The notes beneath the pieces are model-generated. The model saw nothing but the letters and a program-made list of their open reading frames with translations, did no database searches and had not been told where the DNA came from. This document shows positions 35,301-45,700 of a DNA stretch of 64,000 bases, piece after piece. The position numbers and the translations under genes were made by a program. The stretch is from Bemisia tabaci (lineage: Eukaryota > Arthropoda > Insecta > Hemiptera > Aleyrodidae): NCBI RefSeq assembly GCF_918797505.1, contig NC_092794.1, forward strand, positions 64,021,345 through 64,085,344, given 5' to 3'. The stretch's first letter is position 1, and every line of letters begins with the position of its first letter.

Positions 35301-38300
35301 CAGGAGCTGCGTTTCAAAATACCATAGGAATGCTTATAGCCGGCTAGAGAAGGTGATAGAAAATCATACCGGGTGTCCATAAAGTAACTGAAAAGTGGGT
35401 ATAATTTTTGAACAAAAAAAGATAGAAGGTCGCGGTTTGTGGCATTCTTCATCATCCAGAGGGGGAAATTTTTCGATGGGGGGTTTTTCTTGGTGGACCC
35501 CCCTGGGGGGCCCCAAGGGGGGGGCAACTTTCAAAATTCAAATAGCAACCCCCATTTTTTTAGACATGGTTAAAAAGAACTTAAAAAGACAAGAAAAATG
35601 ACGCAAATAAAATTAAAATCGGTTCACTCGTTCAAAAGTTACAGCCGATCAAAATTTTAAATTGACCACTTTTCAAAAAATCACCGTTGAGCTCCCAATT
35701 ACCAAAAAAACAAAAACAAACCTGGAATGAAAAGTTTGAAAAGTGCCCTTTAAGGCAAGGAAAACCAACTGACGTTGTCACAAGTTTGGATGGCATTGTT
35801 TCAAAATAAAATTTCGGAAAATTCAACATGGCGGCAAATTTGAGGAAACGCGAATAATGAAAATTCCAGAAACTGTTATCTTTCAAATACCCTCTAGTTT
35901 AAGGAAATCAATGGTATCAACTTTTTTTCCTTTATTTGGCCAAGTAAGAGCAATAATTTGCTGACTTGAAAGTTGGCAAGCGGGACCCCTTCAATCGTTG
36001 GAGTATGCGACATCACATGCACAGGATTAAGTGTGCTGTCAAAAAATGAAGCCGATGTGAAAAAGCGCTCCTCCTTTGGGATGCTTTAGAAATGTTCAAG
36101 GTCCTCATCCTCAAAAAAGAAGAAAAGAGAAATTAAGCAATTTTTACCCACAAACTTGGTGAGCCAAAAAAAACATGGTATATCCTGATGGGGTAGGGGC
36201 GGTTGACATTTTTGACATTTCTCTATCTGAAAATTGAAAACGCAAGAATAATTGTGATTCTCTAATTCCTGGCACTCCAAGTTGGCAAGAAGGATATCTG
36301 CTACGCTTTCAATTCCGAAAACGCCGTTCTACTCTTGATTATTATCTGAGTTGAGATTATCTTATTGACAGCCTCAACCTCACGATTTGAGGAACCGATA
36401 TTTTAGGTAATATCTGATGCAATATCTGATCGGTAACACTATTTACGAATCTGAAATCAGTATGCTAAGTTCTCTTGATCATACTGCGTTCTGATTTAGT
36501 TGGCAATTACTATTGTAAATTTACTATTGTTTGCAGCAAAATGAAGATCACTTTGAACATTTGACGGAATAACAGAGCATCAGGTATAAGAACTTCCACT
36601 TTAAAAAATAATAATAATAAAACAATTGCTCAATTTTTCTTTTCTTCTTTTTTGAGGATGAGGACCTTGAACATTTCTAAAGCATCCCAAAGGAGGAGCG
36701 CTTTTTCACATCGGCTTCATTTTTTGACAGCACACTTAATCCTGTGCATGTGATGTCGCATACTCCAACGATTGAAGGGGTCCCGCTTGCCAACTTTCAA
36801 GTCAGCAAATTATTGCTCTTACTTGGCCAAATAAAGGAAAAAAAGTTGATACCATTGATTTCCTTAAACTAGAGGGTATTTGAAAGATAACAGTTTCTGG
36901 AATTTTCATTATTCGCGTTTCCTCAAATTTGCCGCCATGTTGAATTTTCCGAAATTTTATTTTGAAACAATGCCATCCAAACTTGTGACAACGTCAGTTG
37001 GTTTTCCTTGCCTTAAAGGGCACTTTTCAAACTTTTCATTCCAGGTTTGTTTTTGTTTTTTCGGTAATTGGGAGCTCAACGGTGATTTTTTGAAAAGTGG
37101 TCAATTTAAAATTTTGACCGGCTGTAACTTTTGAACGAGTGAACCGATTTTAATTTTATTTGCGTCATTTTTCTTGTCTTTTTAAGTTCTTTTTAACCAT
37201 GTCTAAAAAAATGGGGGTTGCTATTTGAATTTTGAAAGTTGCCCCCCCTTGGGGCCCCCCAGGGGGGTCCACCAAGAAAAACCCCCCATCGAAAAATTTC
37301 CCCCTCTGGATGATGAAGAATGCCACAAACCGCGACCTTCTATCTTTTTTTGTTCAAAAATTATACCCACTTTTCAGTTACTTTACGGACACCCGGTATA
37401 GCTGGCTGTAGAAAGCGGAGAAAATCACACAGCCGAGTCATACGAAGCGATGAAAAATTATACAGCCGGACTATAGTTCCTATCAACGGAATATACAGTT
37501 TATCCCCATCGGCTTTAACCCTAGTCTGCCTGAGTGGGGTCAGATTGACCCCACGGGAGTTTCAACTCTTTGCCATTTCTCGTGGTATGCACGAAATTTT
37601 TTGTCCTTCACAAATAGCTCTACAAAAACATCTAGGAACACGATTTTGAAGGGGGGAAAAAAAAAAAAAATGTGCACGAGAGATCAAAAAATTCACGAGT
37701 ACCCCTAGAAAGCTTGAGCGGGGTCAAATATCCTTATAACATATATTTTACCATTTAGCATCACAAAAGCTTACTTTGAAGGTGTATTCATTTTTCTCTT
37801 TTTAATTTTTTTCAGAAACTTACAAAACAAGCAAAGTTTTTCAGATTTTTTTCGTTTTCAGTATTTAGTAGCCCTATGATTTTTTTTTCTCATGCTCAGA
37901 ACAACATGGCAACATGTGTATGATAAAATGGTTGCATACCCTGCGCCGTGTTTTTTTTAAAACTTAGATATGCTTTATGGTTAAGGCATGTAAGGTTAGT
38001 GCACTAATATAAACTAAAAACATGAAAAAAACATAGCTAACTAATTGATCTTCAGCTGGGGTCAAATTGACCCCGCTCAGGCTTTCTCGTTGGTTCAGAG
38101 GCTCAGGCAGACTAGGGTTAAAAGGCTATAAGAAATTGTGTAGAAGTTCGTGTGCTTTGGAAATCATTAAGTTTGATACGGAACCGCCTTAATATTTACA
38201 AAACACACAATATATTTTCCTTTAAAACATATTTTTTTTTCATCAATGAAAATGAGAATAATCCATACAGAGTGTGCAAACATTTCAAAGTCATGAGTTG

Positions 38301-41300
38301 AAAAACGCTGACTCCGCGAGATTAAATATTAGAGCCTAACACAAAGCTAACACAAACCTAACAGGGATACTTCACGCATTGCACAATGCGTGAAGTATCC
38401 CTGTTAGGTTTGTAGGCGCCAATGCGCGCTCCGCGCTGGCTGCCCGCCCGCCGCGCCGCCGCGCCGCAGCGTGCTACAGTGCTTGAAGCAACTATTTCAC
38501 ACCAGAGGTATCGCACAGTATCACACGAAATTGAAGGCGCTCCAACATATTAGGAATGGCAGGTATCTTTAAAAGGACGGAGCTTTCCTCGCAAAATAAA
38601 TCAAGATACTACGGCCCAAAAAGAGAGCGGTAGTCCAAAAACTCACTAAACCCTAGCATCCGTAATTAGTAACGTTTAGCATACACTTTATCGCCTGGCT
38701 GTTGCTTAGTCGCCATCGGCTATAAAAGGCTATAAGAAATTGTGTTGCCGGCTATAGAAGCTATTGGAAATCTTACAGCCGGCTGTAGGTCTATGGTATT
38801 TTGGAGCCAATTTTTACCAGGGTAAAGAGCCTGCGGCGTGTAGTTGAAATATTATTTATTAGAATCATGGAAAGTACCGAATATTTCCATCAGGTGAAAT
38901 GCTTTCATGATGAATCGTTATTCGCAATTGGAACTTTTAGCTCCGGTGTTTACATATTTTGAGGACACCTATAAGTAGGGGTAAGCAAATTTATGCGAGG
39001 GAAAAGTTAATAAATACGCGCAAAATAAGAAGAATATTAACGTTTAAGAATATTACTGGACTTACCAAGGCCACGTGGGAAGCGTTTAAATATTATCCCT
39101 GCTAAAAATGTTCCGTGTGGATGATTTCCATGAAGTTGATTTCCATGAAAAAATGACACGGAAAAATGGAACAGGAAATATTTCCATGTGGCTGATTTCC
39201 GTGTGGCTGATTTCCATGTGGCTTATTTCCATGAAAATTTTTCATGGAAACGAAATCATTTCCGTGAAAATTTTTCATGGAAACGAAATCATTTCCGTGA
39301 CAATTTTTCATGGAAACAAAACCATTTGCATAAAAATGATCACAAGAAGGTTTCAGTACCATCCAAATTGCTCACGGAAATTAAATAAATCTTAGAATCA
39401 AGACAAAGGAGACAAGCGTCCCAATGGGAGCACATGATATTTGGACCATGCAGACATGCTCAGTAAAATAGAAAATGAACAAACAACACTCACCAACTCG
39501 CTCAAATCTGTAATCCACTGGGTCAGAAAAATCCACTTGAAGACAATAAATCCAAATTTCCGATTAGAACTGGTGCAGGTACGAAGGAACTTTTGAAAAC
39601 ACGATGAGTGCATTGTAAAAATATCTAAAGCACTCTTTAACGTAAGAGAAAAATTAGCACCATGATTTAATAGCTGATCAATACAGAACACCACTCTCAG
39701 AAAAGCACTGACACAACACGATTTTTCAGTTTAGTTTTAGAGGAGAAAGCATTTTTCAAAAGATGCGACATCATAGATCCACAGCTTAAATAATTTCACG
39801 ATTTACTACGATCATTGATGATATTAAGGTAGCCATCGATTCTCTACCCGACGTTCCTTCCACACATGACAGGAAACATCTACAGGCATAGAGCAAATGG
39901 CACTGAGCAGCAATGTACATCTGATAAGGCAAGCTCCTGGAAGTGTCGATCTGCAAAAATACAAAGCGGGAGACAGATCATCAAATTGATCTACCTATGG
40001 TTAATGGCCGTCCTTGGAGACAGACAATAAACTACGTAACAATATATCAACCACCTTTTGATAACAGAACGAATTTAAAATGAGAGCAAGACCCTTCCTT
40101 ATGGAGGGAGGGCCAAGAAACATTTAAAAACGGAACATTTTACTACTTACAGGTCTGAGCCACTGAATAAAATACATTCCACCAGTCAATAAAATTTTAA
40201 ATTTTGAATGTTGATGGATAACCTGATTGCCAGTATACATTGAGTTGAAACATCTGATACGTAGAGCGGTTCATTCTTATAGAAGCTTTCGTAAGTAGTT
40301 CCAGATAGGTACTTTAAAATTAGACACCGGTCAAATGTAGTACAAGAGAGGAAATGGGTGCAACAAAACTTTAATTGTCCTTGATTCTTTTGAAGACACA
40401 AGGAAAATGCAGGCAGTATGAGGATGTTCCAACAGACTACCTATAGCACTCGCCTGCAAGAGTTGGGAAGTTTCTACTTGTGATGAAGTCCGCGGATAAT
40501 AAGATTTGCACTTAGAGAGTGCAACAGAAGATCCACCATCTTGATTCTGGTCTTTCCCTTCAATGCTAAATAGATGAAAGATTATCTCCCTTCCCACGGA
40601 AGGAGTGGATAGATTTATTAGACGTAGACTCTTCGATCAACTTCGTAACCACGGTTAGGAATAGCACATGGTAGTAAATGCATTCGCAAACCAAGAGAAT
40701 AGAATTCACGATTACCTCGCTCGTTAGAAAATATCGACTGAATCGTAAATCGGCAAAGAAAATTAAACTCGAGTTACTTGATCAGTATAGCTTGACATGA
40801 CAAATGTGTAATGTAAGTACAAGGTGACAGGCTCATACTTAGGTGTGTCCGTCGTCAAGAAGTGAAAGAGAGATAATTTACCTGTGTTCGATGAAACTGA
40901 GTATAGTCAAGTAGACGCCGATAATACAATCGATTCTTCGTTAAGAATCATGAAAAGTAGATCAAATTAAGTTTTCATTTTTAAATTCACGGCATGGCAT
41001 GGCTTGGCTGGCTGGGTGGATTGAATTGAACAATGGTCCGGAGTTCCGAGTGCGAGTTGGACATCGAACAGTTGGACGAGGGACCATTCCGCGGTTCCGC
41101 CTTTTGCCTTTTTATCGAGGTTGCGTATGAAAATGAGTGAAAATCAGCCGCTATAATGATTATAGAGAGCCAGTTTTTGTATTTTAATCCTTTTGAAAAC
41201 ATTTGCCTGATAATTATTTAGATAATAAATACAACCCTGGAAGTATCGGCAAGGAACGATTATTCCAGGAACTAGGAACATCTTCACAAAAGTTAGGTTA

Positions 41301-44060
41301 TATTTATCTCTCACATGCACATCACCTCAAGTAAGTAATTTAATGAATAATTTTTCACTTTCACACCTTTCACAAAAGAATCAAGGACAATTAAAGTTTT
41401 GTTGCACCCATTTCCTCTCTTGTACTACATTTGACCGGTGTCTAATTTTAAAGTACCTATCTGGAACTACTTACGAAAGCTTCTATAAGAATGAACCGCT
41501 CTACGTATCAGATGTTTCAACTCAATAAGTATACTGGCAATCAGGTTATCCATCAACATTCAAAATTTAAAATTTTATTAACTGGTGGAATGTATTTTAT
41601 TCGGTGGCTCAGACCTGTAAGTAGTAAAATGTTCCGTTTTTAAATGTTTCTTGGCCCTCCCTCCATAAGGAAGGGTCTTGCTCTCATTTTAAATTCGTTC
41701 TGTTATCGAAAGGTGGTTGATATATTGTTACGTAGTTTATTGTCTGTCTCCAAGGACGGCCATTAACCATAGGTAGATCAATTTGATGATCTGTCTCCCG
41801 CTTTGTATTTTTGCAGATCGACACTTCCAGGAGCTTGCCTTATCAGATGTACATTGCTGCTCAGTGCCATTTGCTCTATGCCTGTAGATGTTTCCTGTCA
41901 TGTGTGGAAGGAACGTCGGGTAGAGAATCGATGGCTACCTTAATATCATCAATGATCGTAGTAAATCGTGAAATTATTTAAGCTGTGGATCTATGATGTC
42001 GCATCTTTTGAAAAATGCTTTCTCCTCTAAAACTAAACTGAAAAATCGTGTTGTGTCAGTGCTTTTCTGAGAGTGGTGTTCTGTATTGATCAGCTATTAA
42101 ATCATGGTGCTAATTTTTCTCTTACGTTAAAGAGTGCTTTAGATATTTTTACAATGCACTCATCGTGTTTTCAAAAGTTCCTTCGTACCTGCACCAGTTC
42201 TAATCGGAAATTTGGATTTATTGTCTTCAAGTGGATTTTTCTGACCCAGTGGATTACAGATTTGAGCGAGTTGGTGAGTGTTGTTTGTTCATTTTCTATT
42301 TTATTGAGTATGTCTGCATGACAGATGTCATCCATTATTACTTTGCATGATGCATATTTAGCTGAAAGATTCTCTTTACACATGCCTAGTGGAAGATACA
42401 TGTGTGTTTAGAACTGCTAACATGCGAACTTTGAAAAACTACGCTGCTATGATATAGAAAATCCTACAAGTCCAAGAAGGTCTATGCGCTGATATCAATT
42501 ACATACTGACATATACCCGTCAAACAAGTTCCCATGGCTGTCATAGATGGCCTGCCCACAAAGTATGTCTGAAAGGGTGGCCCTAATTTTCATCAAGGAG
42601 CTTTGAGTACACCATGTACTTTTTAAGATTATTGTGCTTATTATTGCTTTCACTTGAGTGTAGATGTAAGTACATACTAAGCTTTTATCCATCATACATT
42701 TTGGCACATATCTTTAATTATTGAGCTTCATAAAATTTCAGGTACTTGATTTTCAGGGGCTGAGATCGAAATCATATCATTAAAAAAAATTGGTTCCAGC
42801 AATTCTTTTCAAATTCTTTACAAAAAAATTTAGAGGATTTAATAACTGAAGATAAAAACATAACATGCTAAACACTACCTTCTGATGAAAAAGTACTTAA
42901 GTGATGACCAAAATTGAGACTTTTTTCGATCACCCTGATATGGGGATCTTCTTCACCTCCTTTCTAAACATACGCCTGAGAAGAAAAAATTTGACTGCTA
43001 ATGCAACCCGCAACAATGATCGTATAGCTCTTCTTTCGGTTTTTTCCTTTTTCCCTTCATTCCCCCCCCCCCTTCCAAAACTTAAGATTTTTCCTTTTCA
43101 TGTCATAATGAGCCCATAGCACAGAAGTTTTCAAAAATGATTGGAATTCACGAAATTTCATTTTATGAAGTTACATATAAAATCTTGCATCTCTGGTTTG
43201 AACCGTATACCGAGTATAATTCCTTGGCGCGCACCTTGCGGAGCGCCTTCAACATCGTAGTTATGCTTCAAACGCGACACTCACGCTCCGATGTGTAATT
43301 TTCGCATGTTGCGCATGTCGGAGCGTATGTCCAGTTTAGAATTGCCCAAAAATTGAAAGATTTTAAAGCCGCGAAATTCATGTTTAAATCCGCAATTTTT
43401 ATTTCCATGCCGAACTGAGAAGGGGATTTTCAATTCCATGAAGGCTTGATGGAAATGACTTGGTTTCCGTGTGAGTTGCATGGAAGTGTTATGAGTTCCA
43501 TGTCGAGCTCACAAGGAAATATTTTCATTTCCATGAAGACTTGATGGAAATGACTTGGTTTCCGTGTGAGTTGCATGGAAACGTTATGATTTCCATGTCG
43601 AGCTCACAAGGAAATGTTTTCATTTCCATGACGGCTTGATGGAAATGACTTGGTTTCCATGTGAGTTTCATGGAAACGTTATGATTTCCATGTCGAAGGA
43701 CATGGAAGTCAGACGATTTCCATGAAATCACATGGAAATCGGGTCATTTCCACGTGAATCCACATGGAACATTTTTAGCAGGGATTTATTAGAATCATGG
43801 AAAGTACCGAATATTTCCATCAGGTGGAATGCTTTCATGATGAATCGTTATTCGCAATTGGAACTTTTAGCTCGGTGTTTACATATTTTGAGGACACCTA
43901 TATGTCCATGGTAAGCAAATTTATGCGAGGGAAAAGTTAATAAATATGCGCGCAAAATAAGAAGAATATCAACGTTTAAGAATATTACTGGACTTACCAA
44001 GGCCACGTGGGAAGCGATTGCAAGGAGTAAAGCTGGAACATAAAAAATAAAATGCCCCAT
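32351..44060 (-). CDS. Secreted low-complexity protein with one ChtBD2 chitin-binding domain (CPAP1-like)
   Basis: Exon 1 (44060-43998) encodes the 21-residue signal MGHFIFYVPALLLAIASHVAL, followed by GTAAGT. Exon 2 (35040-32351) begins after TTTCAG in phase 0 with AQSNGYSYPRP, giving an ideal cleavage context (ALA before Q). In order: a short N-terminal segment; Gly-Asn-Phe-Pro-Ser-Thr repeats (about 34900-34400); Gly-Gly-Asn-Ala-Gly-rich repeats (34270-33840); one type-2 chitin-binding domain (33750-33588) with six Cys and aromatic residues (CQVFHIC, FLCPNGTIF, FVCVWWNQFEC); collagen-like GPxGPVANFP repeats (33500-33040); and Pro/Gln-rich GNFPAQTPAPTYGPP repeats to the C terminus. Such proteins belong to the cuticular or peritrophin-analogous matrix proteins of arthropods. 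The reading frame shifts near 34945: the sequence is one base short, and adding one base would join GFSP to YANFQA and give about 917 residues. The 9-kb intron is filled with nested transposons. Confidence 0.85.
33588..33750 (-). other. ChtBD2 (peritrophin-A type) domain
   Basis: Six cysteines in the expected order, with GYYAD after the first Cys, FHIC at the third, FLCPNGTIF at the fourth, and FVCVWW then FEC at the last two. The family binds chitin through the conserved aromatics and three disulfides. A single copy per protein fits the CPAP1 class. Confidence 0.9.
35369..37396. mobile_element. Large foldback element with arms of about 760 bp
   Basis: The ends are CCGGGTGTCC and GGACACCCGG, with TA outside each. 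The arms (35369 to about 36130, and about 36636-37396) are nearly identical inverted copies: an 84-codon open frame occurs on opposite strands in each (35886-35632, 36880-37134) and differs at one residue. The loop of about 500 bp is unique. The open frames show no known domain. The high identity implies recent formation or gene conversion. Confidence 0.88.
37519..38117. mobile_element. piggyBac-like non-autonomous element
   Basis: The ends CCCTAGTCTGCCTGAG and the inverted CTCAGGCAGACTAGGG are flanked on both sides by TTAA (37515-37518, 38118-38121). Subterminal palindromes GGGGTCAGATTGACCCC and GGGGTCAAATTGACCCC sit inside each end. CCC-starting ends with TTAA targets are the piggyBac hallmark. 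It is 599 bp and has no transposase. Confidence 0.87.
38352..38413. repeat. Perfect 62-bp palindrome
   Basis: Two exact 30-bp inverted arms are separated by CA. The arm contains TACTTCACGCATTG, the same module repeated in the hAT elements at 21.6 and 29.3 kb, and is followed by a very GC-rich tract (CCGCCGCGCCGCC). Confidence 0.95.
38858..39079. repeat. Partial duplicate of the CPAP1 first-exon region
   Basis: This segment repeats about 43788-44015 almost base for base (TTATTAGAATCATGGAAAGT through CCACGTGGGAAGCG). It therefore includes, on the minus strand, the 3' part of the signal-peptide exon and its GTAAGT donor, but lacks the start codon. It flanks the left side of the 4.7-kb element. 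Confidence 0.85.
39097..43783. mobile_element. 4.7-kb element with CATGGAAA-rich subterminal arrays and a long internal inverted repeat
   Basis: The ends CCCTGCTAAAAATGTTCC and the inverted GGAACATTTTTAGCAGGG are flanked by AT (39095-39096, 43784-43785). Behind each end is an array of TTTCCATG / CATGGAAA words in both orientations (about 39110-39330 and 43430-43770). The interior has inverted arms at about 39449-40392 and 41374-42320, then unique sequence. No transposase was recognised. The ends resemble those of the 35282-38822 element (CCCTGGTAAAAAT), which suggests related terminal recognition. Confidence 0.82.
39449..42320. repeat. Inverted repeat, arms of about 945 bp around a 980-bp spacer
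   Basis: The left arm GCAGACATGCTCAGTAAAAT ... matches the complement of ... CTATTTTATTGAGTATGTCTGC. The inner edge is GTCCTTGATTCTTTTG and its complement. The arms are nearly identical, and a frame starting MVFCIDQLLNHGANFSL is present in both. No homology was recognised in arms or spacer. This may be captured host or virus-unrelated DNA duplicated inside the element. Confidence 0.85.
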
Positions 44061-44264
44061 TAGATATTTCTAAAGATTTTTCCCTTTAGAAAGGGATTTG
44101 AAAAAACATACGTATACTGATGCAATCACATTTGATAAAATGAAATGTCCTAAAAATGTTTAAATTGACTTTTTGTAATGTGAACTACCAACGCTGATGT
44201 CTCCTTTACTTGCGTAAATTTCAGAATTTTCTGATAAGTGCAACGTGTTCTCGTGAAATCGACA
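44061..44264 (-). promoter_or_regulatory. Likely promoter and 5' region of the chitin-binding protein gene
   Basis: Lies directly upstream (minus strand) of the signal-peptide ATG at 44060. It is A/T-rich; no decisive TATA or initiator could be chosen. The next repeat begins at 44265, so the compact promoter is probably within this 200 bp. Confidence 0.35.
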
Positions 44265-44402
44265 ACATTTTGCAATCAGGAACTACAATTTCTGACTCAT
44301 CCGGAAAAACACTTATGTGCTAAATTGAAACTAATATTACATACGTTGTTTCCACACTGCGTCGGATATTGTAGTTCCTAATCATTGCAAAATGTAGTCC
44401 AA
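44265..44402. mobile_element. Short MITE, same family as 26831-26952
   Basis: ACATTTTGCAATCAGGAACT ... and the inverted GTAGTTCCTAATCATTGCAA ... flank the shared middle words AAACACTTATGTGC and ACATACGTTGTTT. Confidence 0.65.
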
Positions 44403-44424
44403 ATTTAATTATAATGAGATAACA

Positions 44425-44669
44425 CGTCGACGGTGAAACTTCCAACTCACGTACCTCGGTTTACGACGTTGCAGACTCCTGCCATACCTTATCTTTTAAA
44501 TGGACAACTTCTCAACTTCAATTTTAAAAAACTTCCGGAATTTCTCTGCGAAAATCATTCTGAAAAATCAAAGAAATGAAGTAGGTATGTTCTCCTTAAT
44601 AAAAGTGAAATTAGAGAGATTTTTAAACACTGTAAACGAGATACGCGGTTCGGGAGTTTCACAGCCGAT
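44425..44669. mobile_element. Foldback repeat family A, copy 5
   Basis: The ends CGTCGACGGTGAAACTTCCA and CGGGAGTTTCACAGCCGA and the inner TACGACGTTGCAGACTCC place it with the copies at 22558 and 58221. Confidence 0.72.
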
Positions 44670-44689
44670 TTTCTATAGTGCTTGGTTAC

Positions 44690-44947
44690 ATGGATTGCAT
44701 TTTGCAAAAAGGAACCAAGATCATTCCAATGTCGCTAAGATTGTACTACCATTTTTAACTTGCAAATGTAAAATGATCGTCTAAATAAGTACTAACTTTA
44801 CTCCCAATAAACTATAAGTTCACGACTGATTCACCCTGGTTAATTGAATTTTTTGCATGATTCAGTCATTTTATTGCAAATAATTTAAGTTGCACAATCC
44901 TAGCAACATTGAGTGCTCTTGGTTCCTTTTTGCAAAATGCAATCCAT
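44690..44947. mobile_element. MITE with TGGATTGCATTTTGC ends, copy 1
   Basis: The terminal inverted repeats read ATGGATTGCATTTTGCAAAA and continue with AGGAACCAAGA. The copy at 52131-52391 shares ends and inner words (GATTGTGCAACTT / GCACAATCCTAGC). It is non-coding. Confidence 0.82.
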
Positions 44948-44965
44948 GTTATACTCCGTCTAGAG

Positions 44966-45240
44966 GTCCAATACAGGTAGCAGATCCACAAAATGAACGG
45001 GTTGCCTATCCTTTCTCGATCAGGAGGAGCGCGCCTGAAAATGGTTATATTATATTCTGTTTAAAGGTTCATTTCAAGTAAAAGATCCACGAAATGAGCG
45101 GGTTGCCTATCCTTTCTTGAGCAGGAGAAGCGCGCCTGAAAATGGTTGTATTTCATTCCGTCTAGATGTCCATTACAAGTAAAAGATCTAAGAAATGAGC
45201 GGGTTGCCTATCCTTTCTTGATCAGGAGGAGCGCGCCTGA
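44966..45240. repeat. Minisatellite, about 2.7 units of about 101 bp
   Basis: Three copies of GAGCGGGTTGCCTATCCTTT and GGAGGAGCGCGCCTGA alternate with a more variable spacer (GTCCATTACAAGTAAAAGAT). Units start near 44966, 45066 and 45168. Confidence 0.85.
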
Positions 45241-45700
45241 GGAACTCCCACCCACAAAGCGGCTCTAAATCTGGCGCATCTCGGAGATGGGTGGGCGGCG
45301 GGGGTGTGCTGTCATCGGCGCGCGTGCGGTAGCCGAAGAGTGGCGTTTCGTTACCATAATTACCGTTCGGCGAGCGAGCAATTGGTAAATGGTTTCGCCG
45401 CGGTGATGAAACCGGTTTCATAATTTGTAGATGAGAATAATGTCGAATGCCGCTCCGGTGTTTTGAACGGGCCCGGCCGAACATTAGAAACAGCGAAAAA
45501 ACCCGCTGGAAAAAGCAAAAAAAAAAAGAAAAACAAATAATAGTGGGAGAAATGAGAGATGCTAATCTGCGGACCAGTTCACGCTATTCTTCTGCCGGTC
45601 GGCGAGGCGCGGCGGCTCACACATCGAGGATGAATGGAGGTCGGGAGTTTAACCTAAACCTTGAACTCGGAGCCACCGTTTTGAGAACAAAGCTGCCCAT
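45241..45700. other. CpG-rich block, no recognised gene
   Basis: GC content rises sharply (GCGGCGGGGGTGTGC, CGCGCGTGCGG). Overlapping open frames of 98 and 158 codons exist on the two strands, but neither resembles a protein family. A promoter or 5' untranslated exon is possible. Confidence 0.3.

Larger units (their letters stand above)
35282..38822. mobile_element. Outer TA-flanked transposon with two nested insertions (CPAP1 intron)
   Basis: The ends CCCTGGTAAAAATTGG and its complement are flanked by TA (35280-35281, 38823-38824). Just inside are TTATAGCCGGCT-type words at both ends. The 3.5-kb span includes a 2.0-kb foldback (35369-37396) and a TTAA-flanked 599-bp element (37519-38117). 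Without these the host element is about 0.9 kb and non-coding. Its right part contains a GC-rich tract (38415-38475). Confidence 0.8.

Noticed and set aside
39102..39395. Repetitive open frames on both strands (HGNDFVSMKNF-type)
   Set aside because: They are translations of the CATGGAAA subterminal array of a transposon.
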